A stretch of 59,161 bases of DNA, from assembly GCA_001566745.1 (NCBI GenBank), contig KQ964424.1, positions 236,360-295,520 of the forward strand, given 5' to 3'. How positions within the stretch are numbered: position 1 is the first letter of the stretch; every line of letters begins with the position of its first letter. Position numbers and translations under genes: made by a program. Shown one piece after another: positions 23,422 to 34,823 of the stretch. This DNA is from Conidiobolus coronatus NRRL 28638 (Eukaryota > Entomophthoromycota > Entomophthoromycetes > Entomophthorales > Conidiobolaceae). The notes under the pieces are model-generated. The model did not search any database. It was not told the DNA's origin and saw only the letters and a list, made by a program, of their open reading frames with translations.

Positions 23422-24309
23422 TTAATATGAAGATCTAGTTCTACGGCCACGACCACCTTCAATAATGTTTGATTTATCAATACCTATAAATTAAAATATA
23501 TTAGAATTAATTGATTATAACAGTATAAAGAGAATATTACAGTCAAGTTCATCATTGAGGTCATCTTCATCCTCTTCATCATCAAAGGATAAGTTACCAT
23601 CTGATTCATCTGATTCGCTATCATCGCGTCTTGACTTCTTTTTCTTTGAAGAATCCTAAAAAGTTTGTAGTATTAGCAAATTTGCGCGAAAAGTAAAATA
23701 TTTAAGCATATTTATATTACCTTGCTGCTACTCTTGCTCTTGCTCTTCTTTTTAGGTCTGACCTCTTCCTCAGATAATTCATCAGAATCACCGTCATCAG
23801 ATTCTAATTCTAAAAAACACATATTGTTAATTCATTAAATCATATTTAATATGAAATAAATATATTATTTGAAGGACAGCTTACCTTCTTCTAATTCATC
23901 GTCATCAACAACGAAACCGTCATCCAAATCATACTCATCTTCTCTAGTAAATCTTGAGCGTGGAGCAGCGTCATTAGAAGCATATCTAAAAAAGCTATAA
24001 GGATTCTCAGGGTTCAAATATTAAAAAGCTATTGACTTACTTTGGTTTTGACATATGAGTTTTAGCTACTGAAGAAGATTTTGAATACGATCCTGAAAGA
24101 CCAGGGGGCTTAGGGTTGGAGGGCCTTGAAGTAGGTCTTGAGGAAGAAGAGGAAGAAGGCTTGGAAGAAGGCTTGGAAGTAGGACGAGTGGGGGGTGAAG
24201 AAACAGAGGCTTTTGACTTGGACTTTGATTTGGCTCTAGGTTGGTCAATTTCCTTTTCAGCTTTTCTCTTTTGAGCCAAAGCGGCTAACTTTTCCCTCAT
24301 ACTAGACAT
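23422..24309 (-). CDS. Acidic nuclear protein with C-terminal CHZ-like motif
   Basis: Five exons: 24309-24041, 23985-23885, 23809-23721, 23655-23541, 23483-23422; introns 55-75 bp; 211 residues. N-terminus is a basic helix (MREKLAALAQKRKAEKE), then a Lys/Ser/Pro-rich low-complexity linker (25-85), a conserved-looking acidic patch (DEYDLDDGFVVDDDELEE), a Ser/Asp/Glu-rich region with KKKSKSK nuclear-localisation type clusters, and the ending IDKSNIIEGGRGRRTRSSY. That last segment resembles the CHZ motif of the yeast H2A.Z-H2B chaperone Chz1 (acidic stretch, then I-D-x-S-N-I-I and R-R-T-R). The family call rests on this motif and the acidic context only. It shares a 353-bp promoter region head-to-head with GAA1. 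Confidence 0.8.
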
Positions 24310-24662
24310 ATTGATAAATTAGCGTGTTATTTGTAAGATAATGAAAAAAGAAAGAAAGAGAGATAGGATAACGACTGATCATTATTCATATTTTTATAGG
24401 GTTAACTAATTGTTATTAATAACCCTAATATAAAACATTTAATTTTTTTACTATTTATTCACTATGATGAAATTTTTCACTAAAATACCAGTTGATCCCA
24501 TAAATAATTTGTTTAAAATAATTAGAATTTATTACACAAGTCACGTCACTTAAGTTTTGATTAATAATTAATATTCATCAATATTTTGCAGCAACTTTAT
24601 ATATATAATTATATTTATTTTACTATAATAATACACGATTATTAATCTACTAATTACTTAAT
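24310..24662. promoter_or_regulatory. Short bidirectional promoter region
   Basis: Only 353 bp separate the start codons of the CHZ-domain gene (minus) and GAA1 (plus), so both promoters must fit here. The GAA1 side has a TATATATATAA-like stretch near 24599-24610, about 60 bp before its ATG. This is inference from gene geometry. Confidence 0.5.
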
Positions 24663-26750
24663 ATGGCAGCAAATGCTAAAGAAAAAATAGCTAATAAGTT
24701 AAAAGATGCTTTAACTAGATTAGTAATTTTATTTCAAAAAAATTCGCTAACTTTAAGGTATATTTTATTATAAGAAATACTCCAATCTTAGCTTATATTA
24801 ATTTTTTCTTCTTTAATTTAGCTGCTTACTTTTCCTAATCGGTATGAGCTGGCTATTCATCCTACCTACCAATGAATATATTAGAAATGTTTATACAGAT
24901 GAAAATGCTTTATTACCAAGCTCTGTAAGATATATTTTTATTTATTATACTTTTATTAATTATTTAATTAGGCTTATGCTTACTACTCCCATCAAAAAGT
25001 CAAATACGCTGAAGAGCAAAGTAAAATTTTAAAGGAATTAAAATTAAAAGGGAGTGAGCAGTAAGCATATTAATATTGGTATAAGAATTATTTAGCTTAC
25101 TTTATTTAGTTATTCTGATCATTTAATCAAAGAATTAAATGCACTCGGTATGGAAACTAGTCAACAAAGATTTACTATTAAAAGCGATGATGGAACTGAA
25201 GTAAAAATACAATGAATAATATAAAGTTTGTGCATTAACTTTTCTAATAGGATATTGAAGGAATAAACACCTATGGAATTTTAAGAGCTTGGAAAACTGA
25301 TGGAACTGAAGCCTTATTATTGAACGCAGATTGGGAATCTTTACCTTCAAGTAATTAACAGTAAAGCTCATAAAATATTTATATTTATTGTTTTTTAGCT
25401 CAAGGAAATCATAATGGAGTAGCTATGCTATTATCTATAGCTCATCAGTTTAAACAATCTACTTATTGGGCAAAGGATATAATTTTCTTATTTACCCAAT
25501 ATCACCACAAAGGTCTCCACCAATGGTTAAAAAGCTATCATGGAGAGAGTGGAGTCGAGCCACTTGACATTAGATCTGGCTACATACAAATTGCTCTAGA
25601 TTTAGATTTACCTCCAAGCTCTGATAAGTATGAATCCATTCAAATGGTTTATGAAGGTATTAATGGCTACTTGCCTAATCTTGATGTTATTTCTACTTTA
25701 CAAAGAGTTGGAGATGATTTTCGCGCTAAAACAAGTGTACACCCAAATTCTAATGAAAATAAGTATTTAAACCGATTAACCACTATGTTCACTCAACTGA
25801 GTATTCAAGCTACCACAATCTCAGCCAAACCAAGTGGCCTCTTCTTAGCTTATGACATTCACGGAGTTAGTTTAGTTGGAGTACCTTCACAACATTCCAC
25901 CTTTGGATGGGTTGAAATAGGAATTATAGTAGAAGAAGCTTTCCGTAGTTACAATAACTTGCTAGAAAGATTACATCATTCCTACAACTTTTATATAATG
26001 CTCTCTTATTCCCAGTTCGTTTCCCTCCAAATGTACCTACCTGTAGTTGGTATCTTGGGAGCTATTCCTTTAATCTATTCAATGCTATCCCTTTCTAAAC
26101 TAAGTGAAAAATTCTCAAGTTTAAAGCAAAGATCAACGCTTGGTTTTTATAATTATAGAGGACCTTTCTTATTATTCTTAGTAGCACAAGTTTCTGGCTG
26201 GTTTTCCTATACTTTATTGTTGAATTATTCTGATAAATTTAATAACCTTGGAGTAAGATAATATTTTATACAGCATCAATTAACTAGATACTAATCTTAA
26301 ATTTAGATATTTATACTACCTTTAATTTATGTTATTCAAGCTAAACTACTCCCTATTTTATACCCTACAAACTCGCCAGTATTTTTAGAATATAAGCTAA
26401 TGCTATTAATGCTCACTGCAATCGCTACCTTATGTCTATCGACTCTCAATTTTGGTCTAGCTCTAGCCTTAAGCATTTTGACTTTCCCTTACGTTATTAT
26501 AACTCATTTAACCCCTATTAAATCTTACTTGGGTAAATTTGTTAGCTTAATCGTATTATTAGCACTATCCCCTCAAGTTATACTATTAGCTATTTCATTT
26601 ATTTATGGATGGGATATACTTGATATTATGACCACTTTAAAATGGAATATTGTAGAGGGAAATGCCTGGATTGGATCCGTATTAGGGTTAATTTATTTCC
26701 CTTTAAATTTTGGATTTTTACAATCTGTGTTGGCTAGCAATCGAGAATAA
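24663..26750 (+). CDS. GAA1: GPI transamidase subunit Gaa1
   Basis: Seven exons: 24663-24757, 24822-24924, 24972-25060, 25110-25200, 25251-25350, 25399-26252, 26307-26750; introns 47-64 bp; 591 residues, close to yeast (614) and human (621). An N-terminal membrane anchor (CLLFLIGMSWLFILP, about 33-47) precedes a lumenal M28-like domain (YAYYSHQ, TYGILRAWKTDGTEALLL, GNHNGVAMLLSIAHQF, YWAKDIIFLFT), followed by several transmembrane helices in the C-terminal third. Gaa1 helps the ER-lumen complex transfer preassembled GPI to proteins. The match is to the order of conserved blocks rather than any single motif. Confidence 0.93.
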
Positions 26751-26909
26751 TAAAAATTTATTAAATTATTTACATTTAATATATTCATTATATCAAACAT
26801 TTATAATTCTCAATATAATCATTAAATAATTGGTATGATAAAAAATATTAGGTTTATTTAGAGAATGATAGTAATAGAGAATATGATTATAGAAAAGTTG
26901 TATTAGTAG

Positions 26910-27955
26910 TTAATTTAAACTAATTTTGTTCATTAATTCATCCGTTTCATTTAATAAAGCCTCTATATCATCCTTCTCCAATCCTCCCCCTCCACCATCT
27001 TTACCCTCTTTAATACTTTGCTTAGTTAAGCTCAATTTCTCTGTCATTTTGGTTAAACTATTCATTATGGAGTTATCATCTTCATCTTCTTTATTATCTC
27101 CTTCAATATTTAATTTATCTAAGCTTTGTAAACTACTAAAATACTTTAATAATTCCAATATACCCTCCATTTCTCCTATAATATGAGGGTCTGTGTATAC
27201 TAAAAGAGATTTGCTTTGTTTTTTTAGCATTCTAACTCTTGTAGCTGCCATTGATAAAGGTGAAGCTAATTTTGGTCCTTCGCCTATTTTGTCGGATTCG
27301 TAAATGATTTGAGCTCCTACAAACAAGGTTTGAATATAAATTAAGAGTTAATTTAAGTAATTATACCATTTTTAACTAATAAACCAACTATATCGAAATG
27401 ACTACAAATAATAGCTAATAATAGAGATTATTAATAAAGCTATATATTATTATAATTCTATATTACCTAAGTGAAGCGGTGCATTTCCATTTTTATCCTT
27501 TTTATTAACATCAGCTCCTAATTTAATAAGTGTTTCAGCTGCTTCATAATAGCCATTACAACAAACTATATGTAAACAGGTCCTTGAATAGGTATCCTCT
27601 TGATTTACATTTCCTCCCAAATTAAAATATGATTTTACTATATAAAAAATTAATAAAATATATGCATTCAGGCAATAAGTAAAATATTACAGTAGTCTGC
27701 GTCTCCGTTATGAGCTGCCAAAAATATAGTATCATAAACGGAGCCTTGTTTTAAATAAAAATTTAATAAATTGCTAGCATTTTTCATTTTTTGTTGAGTT
27801 TTAGTAATAGTTGTAGCGGTAGAGGAGGAAGTGGTTTGTCTCCTTCTTAATAAGTCATCATGGTCGGTCCTTCCAAATCTGGAGGCTATATGATTATTAA
27901 AAGCGTTGGAAGAGTCTTCGCTACTGCAACGCGTTATAAATCGTCTATGTTTCAT
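26910..27955 (-). CDS. Ankyrin-repeat protein
   Basis: Four exons: 27955-27691, 27637-27467, 27414-27367, 27316-26910; introns 50-53 bp; 296 residues. The N-terminal 75 residues are basic and Ser/Thr-rich. Three to four ankyrin repeats follow (about 75-175): DTIFLAAHNGDADYLKSYF, then TCLHIVCCNGYYEAAETLIK with LGADVNKKDKNGNAPLHLA, then CSHFDIVGLLVKNGA. The 48-nt third exon supplies the middle of a repeat, which supports the splicing. The C-terminal half is charged, with a likely coiled coil (EMEGILELLKYFSSL) and a GGGGG linker. Ankyrin arrays bind protein partners; nothing here identifies them. No transmembrane segment. Confidence 0.85.
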
Positions 27956-30401
27956 ATTATTAGTTTTTTGTATGTGTACGTAGTTGAAGTGAATTATTTG
28001 GTTTAAAGAGTGTTAAAATTGAATTTTATTATTCAAATTATTAAAATTTTGGTAATACAATAGGGAGGCATTATTGATTGGATAATTATTAAGGAGGGTT
28101 GAGGAGGTTCGAATAATATCAGTCAACAAGTCTAATATATTAATTAATAATCTTGCCATATTATCAGCTAATTTCAAAAAGTATATCAAATCATATTAAA
28201 TAGAGAAAAAAATTTAAATTCTGCCTCATATACCGTTGTAGTCATAATATTGTAATCTACCATGAGATGGTCTAGGACAATTAATAATTAGTGTAATCAT
28301 AAGCAAGAATTTAATTTTAATCCTTTGACGGGAATCGAACCCGTACGCGCGAGATTAACCATGAGTTAATTACGAGCGATCTACCACTGAGCTAAGGAAA
28401 CTTACTTAATGAAAGGTTTTGTTTTATGTTATTAGGTTGGGTGAAGGGTTTTGAATTAATTAAGTAAAGATATTTGCAAGTTGAGATTTAGTAGTACTTT
28501 ATTCAGCTATGCGCTAAATCATAATAGTAGCATATATTTGTTATATTTATCATATTTACATGTAAACATATATACATAAATTATTAGCTACTTTTATTCT
28601 AGTATTATGTATCTTGAATATAAAAATATTTTTTTAATATTAGATTATTAGATTGATCTTAATTAATTTATAAAGTTTGTTATAAAGCTAAATTATTTAG
28701 AACATAAGCTTTCTTTGTAGACTTAAGAATATATATTCTTAGAGTATATGTTATAAATCTAAATATCCGTATTGTATGCAATAGAATAAAACCAACCAAA
28801 CTTTAATGAATTTAATATAAAATAACATTGGCTGAAATTAGATTGAATTAAACTTTTGATAATTTGATAATGCTTGTATGTTTAAAACTAAATATTAATA
28901 TTAACATATGATCAAATTTTGCTTTAGTGAAGCATATATTCTTTAGAATTATATTTCTACCCCAAGCTATTTTATATAGAGAGCAATAAGATATGCACCT
29001 TATCACCACTACAAAATAATAGTCATACTTTGTCTTAATTCTCCTTTGAGTTATAATAGTTATCAGATTTGGATAATTTTTCTTAATTAGTATATAACCT
29101 GGTTTTAATAGCTAGTTTTGTTAAAATTAATAATACTAGAATTAGAAAATAAAATTTAAACTATAAAAATTTAATGGTTTGTAGATAGTAGAGCATTATA
29201 TTAAAATATAACTCTAAACTAATATAGCAATCAGTCTATATAACTATAAACTAGAATATACAATGATGTAATTTTGCTACATGGCTTTGAGAAAAACTTC
29301 ATAAAATACCAAAGTTATTTTTTTAAAATTTATCAGATTAAAGCCCCAAATCATATGATAGCTAACAAGTTACGCCAATAATTAAATCACTTGATAGATA
29401 TGATACAACACAAAGATAATCTATCTTTATAGTTTTAATAGCTCTATCTATATCCACACTAATAATTTAGAATTACTTAATATCGATTGATAGATTGATT
29501 GATATGATTTAATATTTTAACTATTATTAGGCATTGATAAATTATCACAATAATAATAATTTAAGTAGATTTATAGCGAATTATGTTAAATTCTCTGGGC
29601 TAAAATGAGAAGATAATCTTGCTGAATAGATAAAATAAAATTTATCTAATCTGAATTGACTAAAATTAGTTAATAATCTAAGATGAATAGATAATATTAC
29701 ATAATAAAGATTATTATGTATTATTTTTTATACTACGCTACCATAATATGGCAACATCCGCACTATAATAAAATATTAGTTCTCATATCGGGACCTTGAA
29801 ATCCCCGCATTTAACTATAGCCAAAAACTTCTAGAATAATTTACTCTTGAGAGCATAGGAACACAAGAAAGTTAAGGGTTATCAAATACAGCGAACTCCA
29901 GCTATTACATAAGCTAATGGATTACATTACATAATCAAAACAAAATTCTAGATTGATAAGATAATACAAAGATAGCATAATCTAAGGTTATTTATTGATT
30001 ACTAATATTAGATACGAAGTAATCCGTTAGTTAACTAAATTCACTAGGGGGCTATTCTAGTAGATGAAGTAATTTTGAGAAATTGTCGATTTTCTATTGG
30101 ATTTATTAATTTGTGTGTGTGATTGATAAGATTCACAAAATTTTTAATGGATTAGTAATTATTGCTAAGAAAATGAGTGTGTTAGAATAAATAATTATTG
30201 AGAATTTTTAGAATTTATCAGATGAAGCGAAATTAGTAATTTGATTTATTCATGTTAAAAATAGAAATTAAAGTGAGATAGTACTAGATTTGGATTATTG
30301 ATTAGATTTATTTATTTTTTAGCCAGCTAGTTATTTTAAATTATTAACAAATATTATACACAATTGTGCAATAGCTGGATTAGCTATTGCTTAAAGTCAA
30401 C
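27956..30401. other. AT-rich intergenic region with a tRNA-like sequence
   Basis: About 2.4 kb between the ankyrin and GATA genes. It holds the tRNA-like element at 28321-28398 and three ATCWGATAA sites (29060-29068, 29330-29338, 30215-30223) on the 3' side of the GATA gene. Otherwise nothing recognised. Confidence 0.5.
28321..28398 (-). tRNA. Aberrant tRNA-like sequence (CAT loop?), degenerate or unusual
   Basis: The A box (TTAGCTCAGTGGTAGA) and the B box inside a perfect T-arm (ACGGG-TTCGATT-CCCGT) are intact, as expected of a Pol III tRNA gene. The acceptor is faulty: TCCTT pairs with AAGGA, but the usual 7-bp stem followed by T8-A9 cannot be built. A clean hairpin ATTAA-CTCATGG-TTAAT would give anticodon CAT, but about 7-9 extra bases sit on each side between it and the D and T arms. 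It may be a pseudogene, a tRNA with a non-standard intron, or one needing end repair. Identity (Met or Ile) is uncertain. Confidence 0.45.
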
Positions 30402-31253
30402 TTAATAGGATGAATTAAGAAGGCTATTAATCGAGCCAGTGGCGGGACTCTCATAGTTGGCAATTCTTACATCGATGTCTTGGATAAGCTTTTGTGATTG
30501 GGAAAGGACGGATTGTAATTGCTTAAGGTATTGAGTGAGGTGGGCAGTGTTATGGGTGGCTGATTCTTGTTCAGGCTCGGGGGTAGCACAAGCGCGAGCT
30601 GGGGTGCTTACATCAGCAAGAGCGCTGTGTACGCTTAATCTGAGCTCAGCCCAAGGATCTTCAATATCGCATGATGACTCACGGGGAGAGAGAGGAAGAT
30701 CATAAGACTTCTTAGACTCTACATGCTTGGATTCTTTTTCAGAGATAATAGGGATGGAAACAATGGTGGGATTGCGGTTGCGGCAGACCTTGAGTCTAGG
30801 GAAAGATTTCTTAGATTCCATGGGAGGACTCATGGGGGCAACTGAGTGAGGAGAGTAGCGCTTGCGAGTGAGGACAACTGATTTAACAAGAGAAGTGGGG
30901 CGGTGGACACCGTGGAGCTTGTGGTAAAGACCGCAGGCATTGCAGATAAGCTTGCCTTCAAGGCGTCTCCAAAGGGGAGTTTTAGTAGTGTTACAGTTGT
31001 TGCAAATGAGGTTGCTCTTATCACCGGAGAGCTTAGTATTAGCAGTGTAATCAGAAGAGTCGCCAGACTCGCTGAAGTCACTGGAGCCGAGGTCAGAGGA
31101 AAGGATATCGGAAGTAGGACGAGGGGCTTTCTTAGAGCGAAGGTAGAGACCGCAAGCATTGCAAACGGTGGCGCCTTGGGTAGTGCGTCTCCAAAGAGGA
31201 GTGTGGTCAGTACCACAGTTACTGCACTTCTTGTTCTTGTTGGCTAAAGGCAT
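30402..31253 (-). CDS. Two-finger GATA transcription factor
   Basis: Single exon, 283 residues from the ATG at 31253; the frame is open to an ATG at 31307 (18 more residues), but the shorter start begins the charged, conserved text. Two GATA zinc fingers: C10/C13/C31/C34 (17-residue loop) and C84/C87/C104/C107 (16-residue loop, one fewer than usual), both with TPLWRR and CNACGLY. A two-finger layout is known from the fungal iron-responsive repressors (Urbs1, SreA, Fep1), but the linker here is Ser/Asp-rich and has no cysteine cluster, so iron sensing of that type is not supported. The C-terminus has a heptad-like segment (LTQYLKQLQSVLSQSQKL). Upstream DNA is full of ATCWGATAA sites. Codons are C/G-ended, suggesting strong expression. 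Confidence 0.92.
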   Translation of the reverse strand: MPLANKNKKCSNCGTDHTPLWRRTTQGATVCNACGLYLRSKKAPRPTSDILSSDLGSSDFSESGDSSDYTANTKLSGDKSNLICNNCNTTKTPLWRRLEGKLICNACGLYHKLHGVHRPTSLVKSVVLTRKRYSPHSVAPMSPPMESKKSFPRLKVCRNRNPTIVSIPIISEKESKHVESKKSYDLPLSPRESSCDIEDPWAELRLSVHSALADVSTPARACATPEPEQESATHNTAHLTQYLKQLQSVLSQSQKLIQDIDVRIANYESPATGSINSLLNSSY

Positions 31254-31294
31254 CTTGCTAGTATCTTGAATATAAAAGTAAAATTGAATGATTC

Positions 31295-33334
31295 TTATCA
31301 GATGCATCCCACTCTATTTATACTTCAATTCAAAATTTCCTCTATTTATTCTCACGAAATAGAATTAAAAAATGATTGAATTCTTCTTAAATCCACACCA
31401 TCATATAAAATTAATGGAATCAATCTGATTGGCCATAGTTGGAAATTGAAGAGGATCTGATAATTTTACCTTCTAAATCTAGTAATGGGCAAATCTATCA
31501 AAATTAAGTCTCATCAGATAAATCTAAGCACTTCATAAACTTGCTCTTATCCAGCCAATGGCCGCTAATGGAGTCAGTTGAGCGTATCAGTGGGTGACCT
31601 CCAGCCAATCAGGCCAGCATCTGATAATTTTATATCAATCTATTTTCTTATTTAATTTCATCTGATAACTTTATACTTCATCTGATTTGCCAATTGCAAC
31701 TTAGTTTTTCCTACTATTAGCTAAACGATGTATAGATGAAACATTTTTCTTAACACACCCTCTAATTATCTCCTGTATGTGTAATATACATATTTACACC
31801 AGTAAAAACACGTATAATGAAAATAAACAATATAAAAATATACTCGCGAAATCAATTATTGAGCGAGTAAGAGAATATCTAATTCGTAGATTTTAATTTT
31901 CTCTCTGGATTGAGAATGTATTATTTTTATCAGATGCATTTTAAAAGCTTAGGCTCGGATTAATCGTCCATCTCAATATTAGTCATCTGTACTAATCATA
32001 AGCATTATACTCTGAGATCATTGATCATTTCCATCTGATTAAAAAAAATATTTATTTTTCTTAAAGCTAGGTAACGTGCACAATTTAGCACGCTTAATCT
32101 ATTATCAGTCTAGGTTAGTTTATATAAGGGTAGCTGATCACTGGTGCATAAGCTCAAATTCTTTTACTCGTGATAATATCAAGTGATATACAACTCTAAT
32201 TCTGCTATACACGTAATCAATCATTAAATAATTTTAATTTCATCAGATAATTTTTTTAAAACAAAAAATTTTTGATCCGATAGTTTCCGAATGTATTAAT
32301 ATTTGATCTTATGTTAAAGCGTTAGGATCATAAAAGGATAATAATGCTAAATCTAATTCTAGCTGTATGAATTGACTGTGCTAGGTAAAGATATATTAAT
32401 ATATATCTTGCTAAGAAATTCGTGCTATTATACACGCCTTACCCCGGATAAAAAACTTGATTTATTCTTCCAATAGAGGGGATAGCCTTATTTTTATCGC
32501 TTTTGTAGCTCATTAATCAAGTATATTTTGCAATAGTATAATTAAGAATATATCACATTAAAAAGGCAAATTTAAAGTTAATATTAGAAGACTAGTTTAA
32601 TACTGGAAGCGCTAATAGATATGATAAAAATTAGCGAATTTAAACAAAATATATTGTATGTAAAACGATAAGATATAGTCTATTATCTATATAAACGAGA
32701 ATAATCTATAGCATATTCAGAACTCAATATATCGGATATATATTATATAATATCACATAATATAATATTTGACTAATTAAATCAGCATTCAGCAATATAA
32801 TCTGATAAAAAAATTCTTAAATTTGACGTAAATGGATAAATTAATTAATCAAAAAATAGATTCTATTTTATTAAATGGATAGATTTTATCTTTCTTTAGT
32901 TTTTATCTGATAAAAATTTTAAATTTGGTTAAATGTCTAGATTTAGATTATCAGTTATAAATTTGTTATCAGTTGTATACTATGTTTCACTACAAGCGAG
33001 TATTGGTTTATATGCTGCATTATTTGCAGATATTAAGTAATATATGTATACATATTAGTAGTATTTTTAAAAATAGCGTATTTAAGCACACTGGTAGAAT
33101 ATTAAAAATATTTTTAATCTTTTATTTAAGATGGTAGATTTGGCAAGATTTTAATATATAAAAATCATCGTTTATCTAAAAACTTTTAATATTACTTAGT
33201 TAATACTAATATTCTTTATTCAAACGTGCATTACTAATTATTATAATAATCATGACCTGTTCAATTCATTAGCTTATACAGTAAAATCTCTTCAAATCCA
33301 GGATCAATTATCGGCAATTATTTTTTTATCAGAT
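31295..33334. promoter_or_regulatory. Cluster of ten ATCWGATAA GATA-factor sites
   Basis: Exact matches on either strand at 31295, 31455, 31513, 31619, 31660, 31927, 32242, 32800, 32905 and 33326 (9 bp each); the one at 32903-32913 is palindromic (TTATCTGATAA). This is the known operator form of fungal two-finger iron GATA factors (ATCWGATAA). At this base composition well under one match is expected per 2 kb by chance. All lie upstream of the GATA gene, so autoregulation is the natural reading. Confidence 0.7.
31438..31609. promoter_or_regulatory. Three CCAAT boxes near GATA sites
   Basis: CCAAT at 31555-31559 and 31605-31609 (both in the context CCAGCCAAT) and an inverted box (ATTGG) at 31438-31442, each within about 45 bp of an ATCWGATAA site; the 31605 box lies 9 bp from the site at 31619. 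They are 185-360 bp upstream of the GATA start. CCAAT boxes bind the Hap2/3/5 complex, which in ascomycetes works with GATA repressors in iron control; the parallel is inference. Confidence 0.5.
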
Positions 33335-34379
33335 TGTGTTACAATTATATTATTAGCTATTTCGCTATCTTAAAGTTCGGTATGTTAATTGACAATTGTC
33401 AGTAATAGTAGCTTTATTTATTTTAAAATGTATAATAATATATGATATTTACAAAAAGATAAATAAATTATCTACAAAATATTTATATTATACTAATTGA
33501 TTAAAAATATTATTATTTGCCTCTGGGGCGACAATGAAATCAAATAAAATTAAAACTTTGCAGATAATCAACAAATAAATTATATCATGAGTCTATAATT
33601 GTATTATATTAATCCTTACCAAAAGCGGGATATAATTTTAATACACTTGCTCGCGTTAAGATCACATTGAGTTAAAATATACTATTCTAATTTGATAAAG
33701 TAATTATCATCTTGAATATTCCACTATAAAGTAAAGGAATAACCATAATATATCAATAGCTCTAATCAGCCAATTTATTTTAACCAGAAATATCGTAAGA
33801 TTTAGATATAAACTCTTAATAAAAACGAGATCTTATGCAGACTCTAAAATATATCTAAAATAATTATTTATATATTATACCAACAGTTAATTGTATTTTT
33901 ATAATATAGCAAATACACCAGTAATTACGTTGAAACTATAATAGTATATCAAATAATCTACTTGTTAAACTAATTGATATAAAAACGTAACAATTAACTT
34001 AGTATAATGAGTATATAATTATATGAGATTAATTAAGATTAACATGGAATGAATTTTATAAAAGTAATAAAAATATAATTTTAATTCGTTTAACTCTTAT
34101 TTCATTAGTTTTTGATTAATCATAATAATGCAAATATTATAAATTTGTTTTTTGCTTAATGAAAAACAATTGCTTACAGAGCTTTTAATTTAAATTTTTA
34201 GCCTAAAATTAGCAATGAAAAATTACAATCCTAAGATAAAATTATGTATTTTAACCTAAAAATATATATTAGATTTTCATAAACATATACAAAAATTTAC
34301 CGTAGTAAAGTAGAACATACCATAATATTTTTATCAAGTTAGATAGATCCAAAATTTTAAATTAATCTCACTTGCTACT
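33335..34379. other. AT-rich intergenic region (distal)
   Basis: About 1 kb of the 5.2-kb gene-free stretch between the GATA gene and VPS41. No gene seen. It precedes a nest of three MITE copies. Confidence 0.5.
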
Positions 34380-34650
34380 ATATATGAGTGACTCTGGTTA
34401 GCTTAGCTCAAATTTTGCGTGAGCTCTGTTCAAAATTTAAACTTTAATGCAATCGCGTTAATATATTATATAATATTATATATAAGAGAGCAGTTAATAA
34501 TGCCATGTTAGAACACTATATTATAAACATTAACTAATAAAAGAAGTTGATTAATAAGCTTTAATTGTGTAAAAATCAAAAATATTGTAAATTTACCATT
34601 TAAAAAATATAGGACAAAAAATTTTCAATTTAACCAGAATCACTATATTA
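34380..34650 (-). mobile_element. MITE-like element, copy 3
   Basis: Starts TATATGAGTGACTCTGGTTA and ends TTAACCAGAATCACTATA, an obvious imperfect inverted pair. Internal GAGCTCTGTTCAAAATTT and AATAAGCTTTAATTG match the copy at 53570-53850. Diverged, non-coding. Lies 173 bp from copy 4 in the opposite orientation. Confidence 0.72.
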
Positions 34651-34823
34651 ATTAAATGTAGGGAATGTTGACAAACTTTAAATAAGATATAAATAATAAT
34701 AGTATCATAGTTTATTAAGATTAATAATAGCAAGTGCTAATATAAATTTAAATGAATAATATTTATTTAAATGTCTACTAAGTTATAAACATTTTATAAA
34801 AGAATAGTTTATAATGTTAATAA

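Noticed and set aside
30903-31247. 114-codon plus-strand frame opposite the GATA gene
   Set aside because: Antisense shadow of the finger-coding region; the minus strand has clear GATA motifs.
31254-31307. Upstream ATG giving the GATA protein 18 more residues
   Set aside because: The added residues are AT-coded and hydrophobic, unlike the rest; they would also overlap a GATA site at 31295. Kept as an alternative only.
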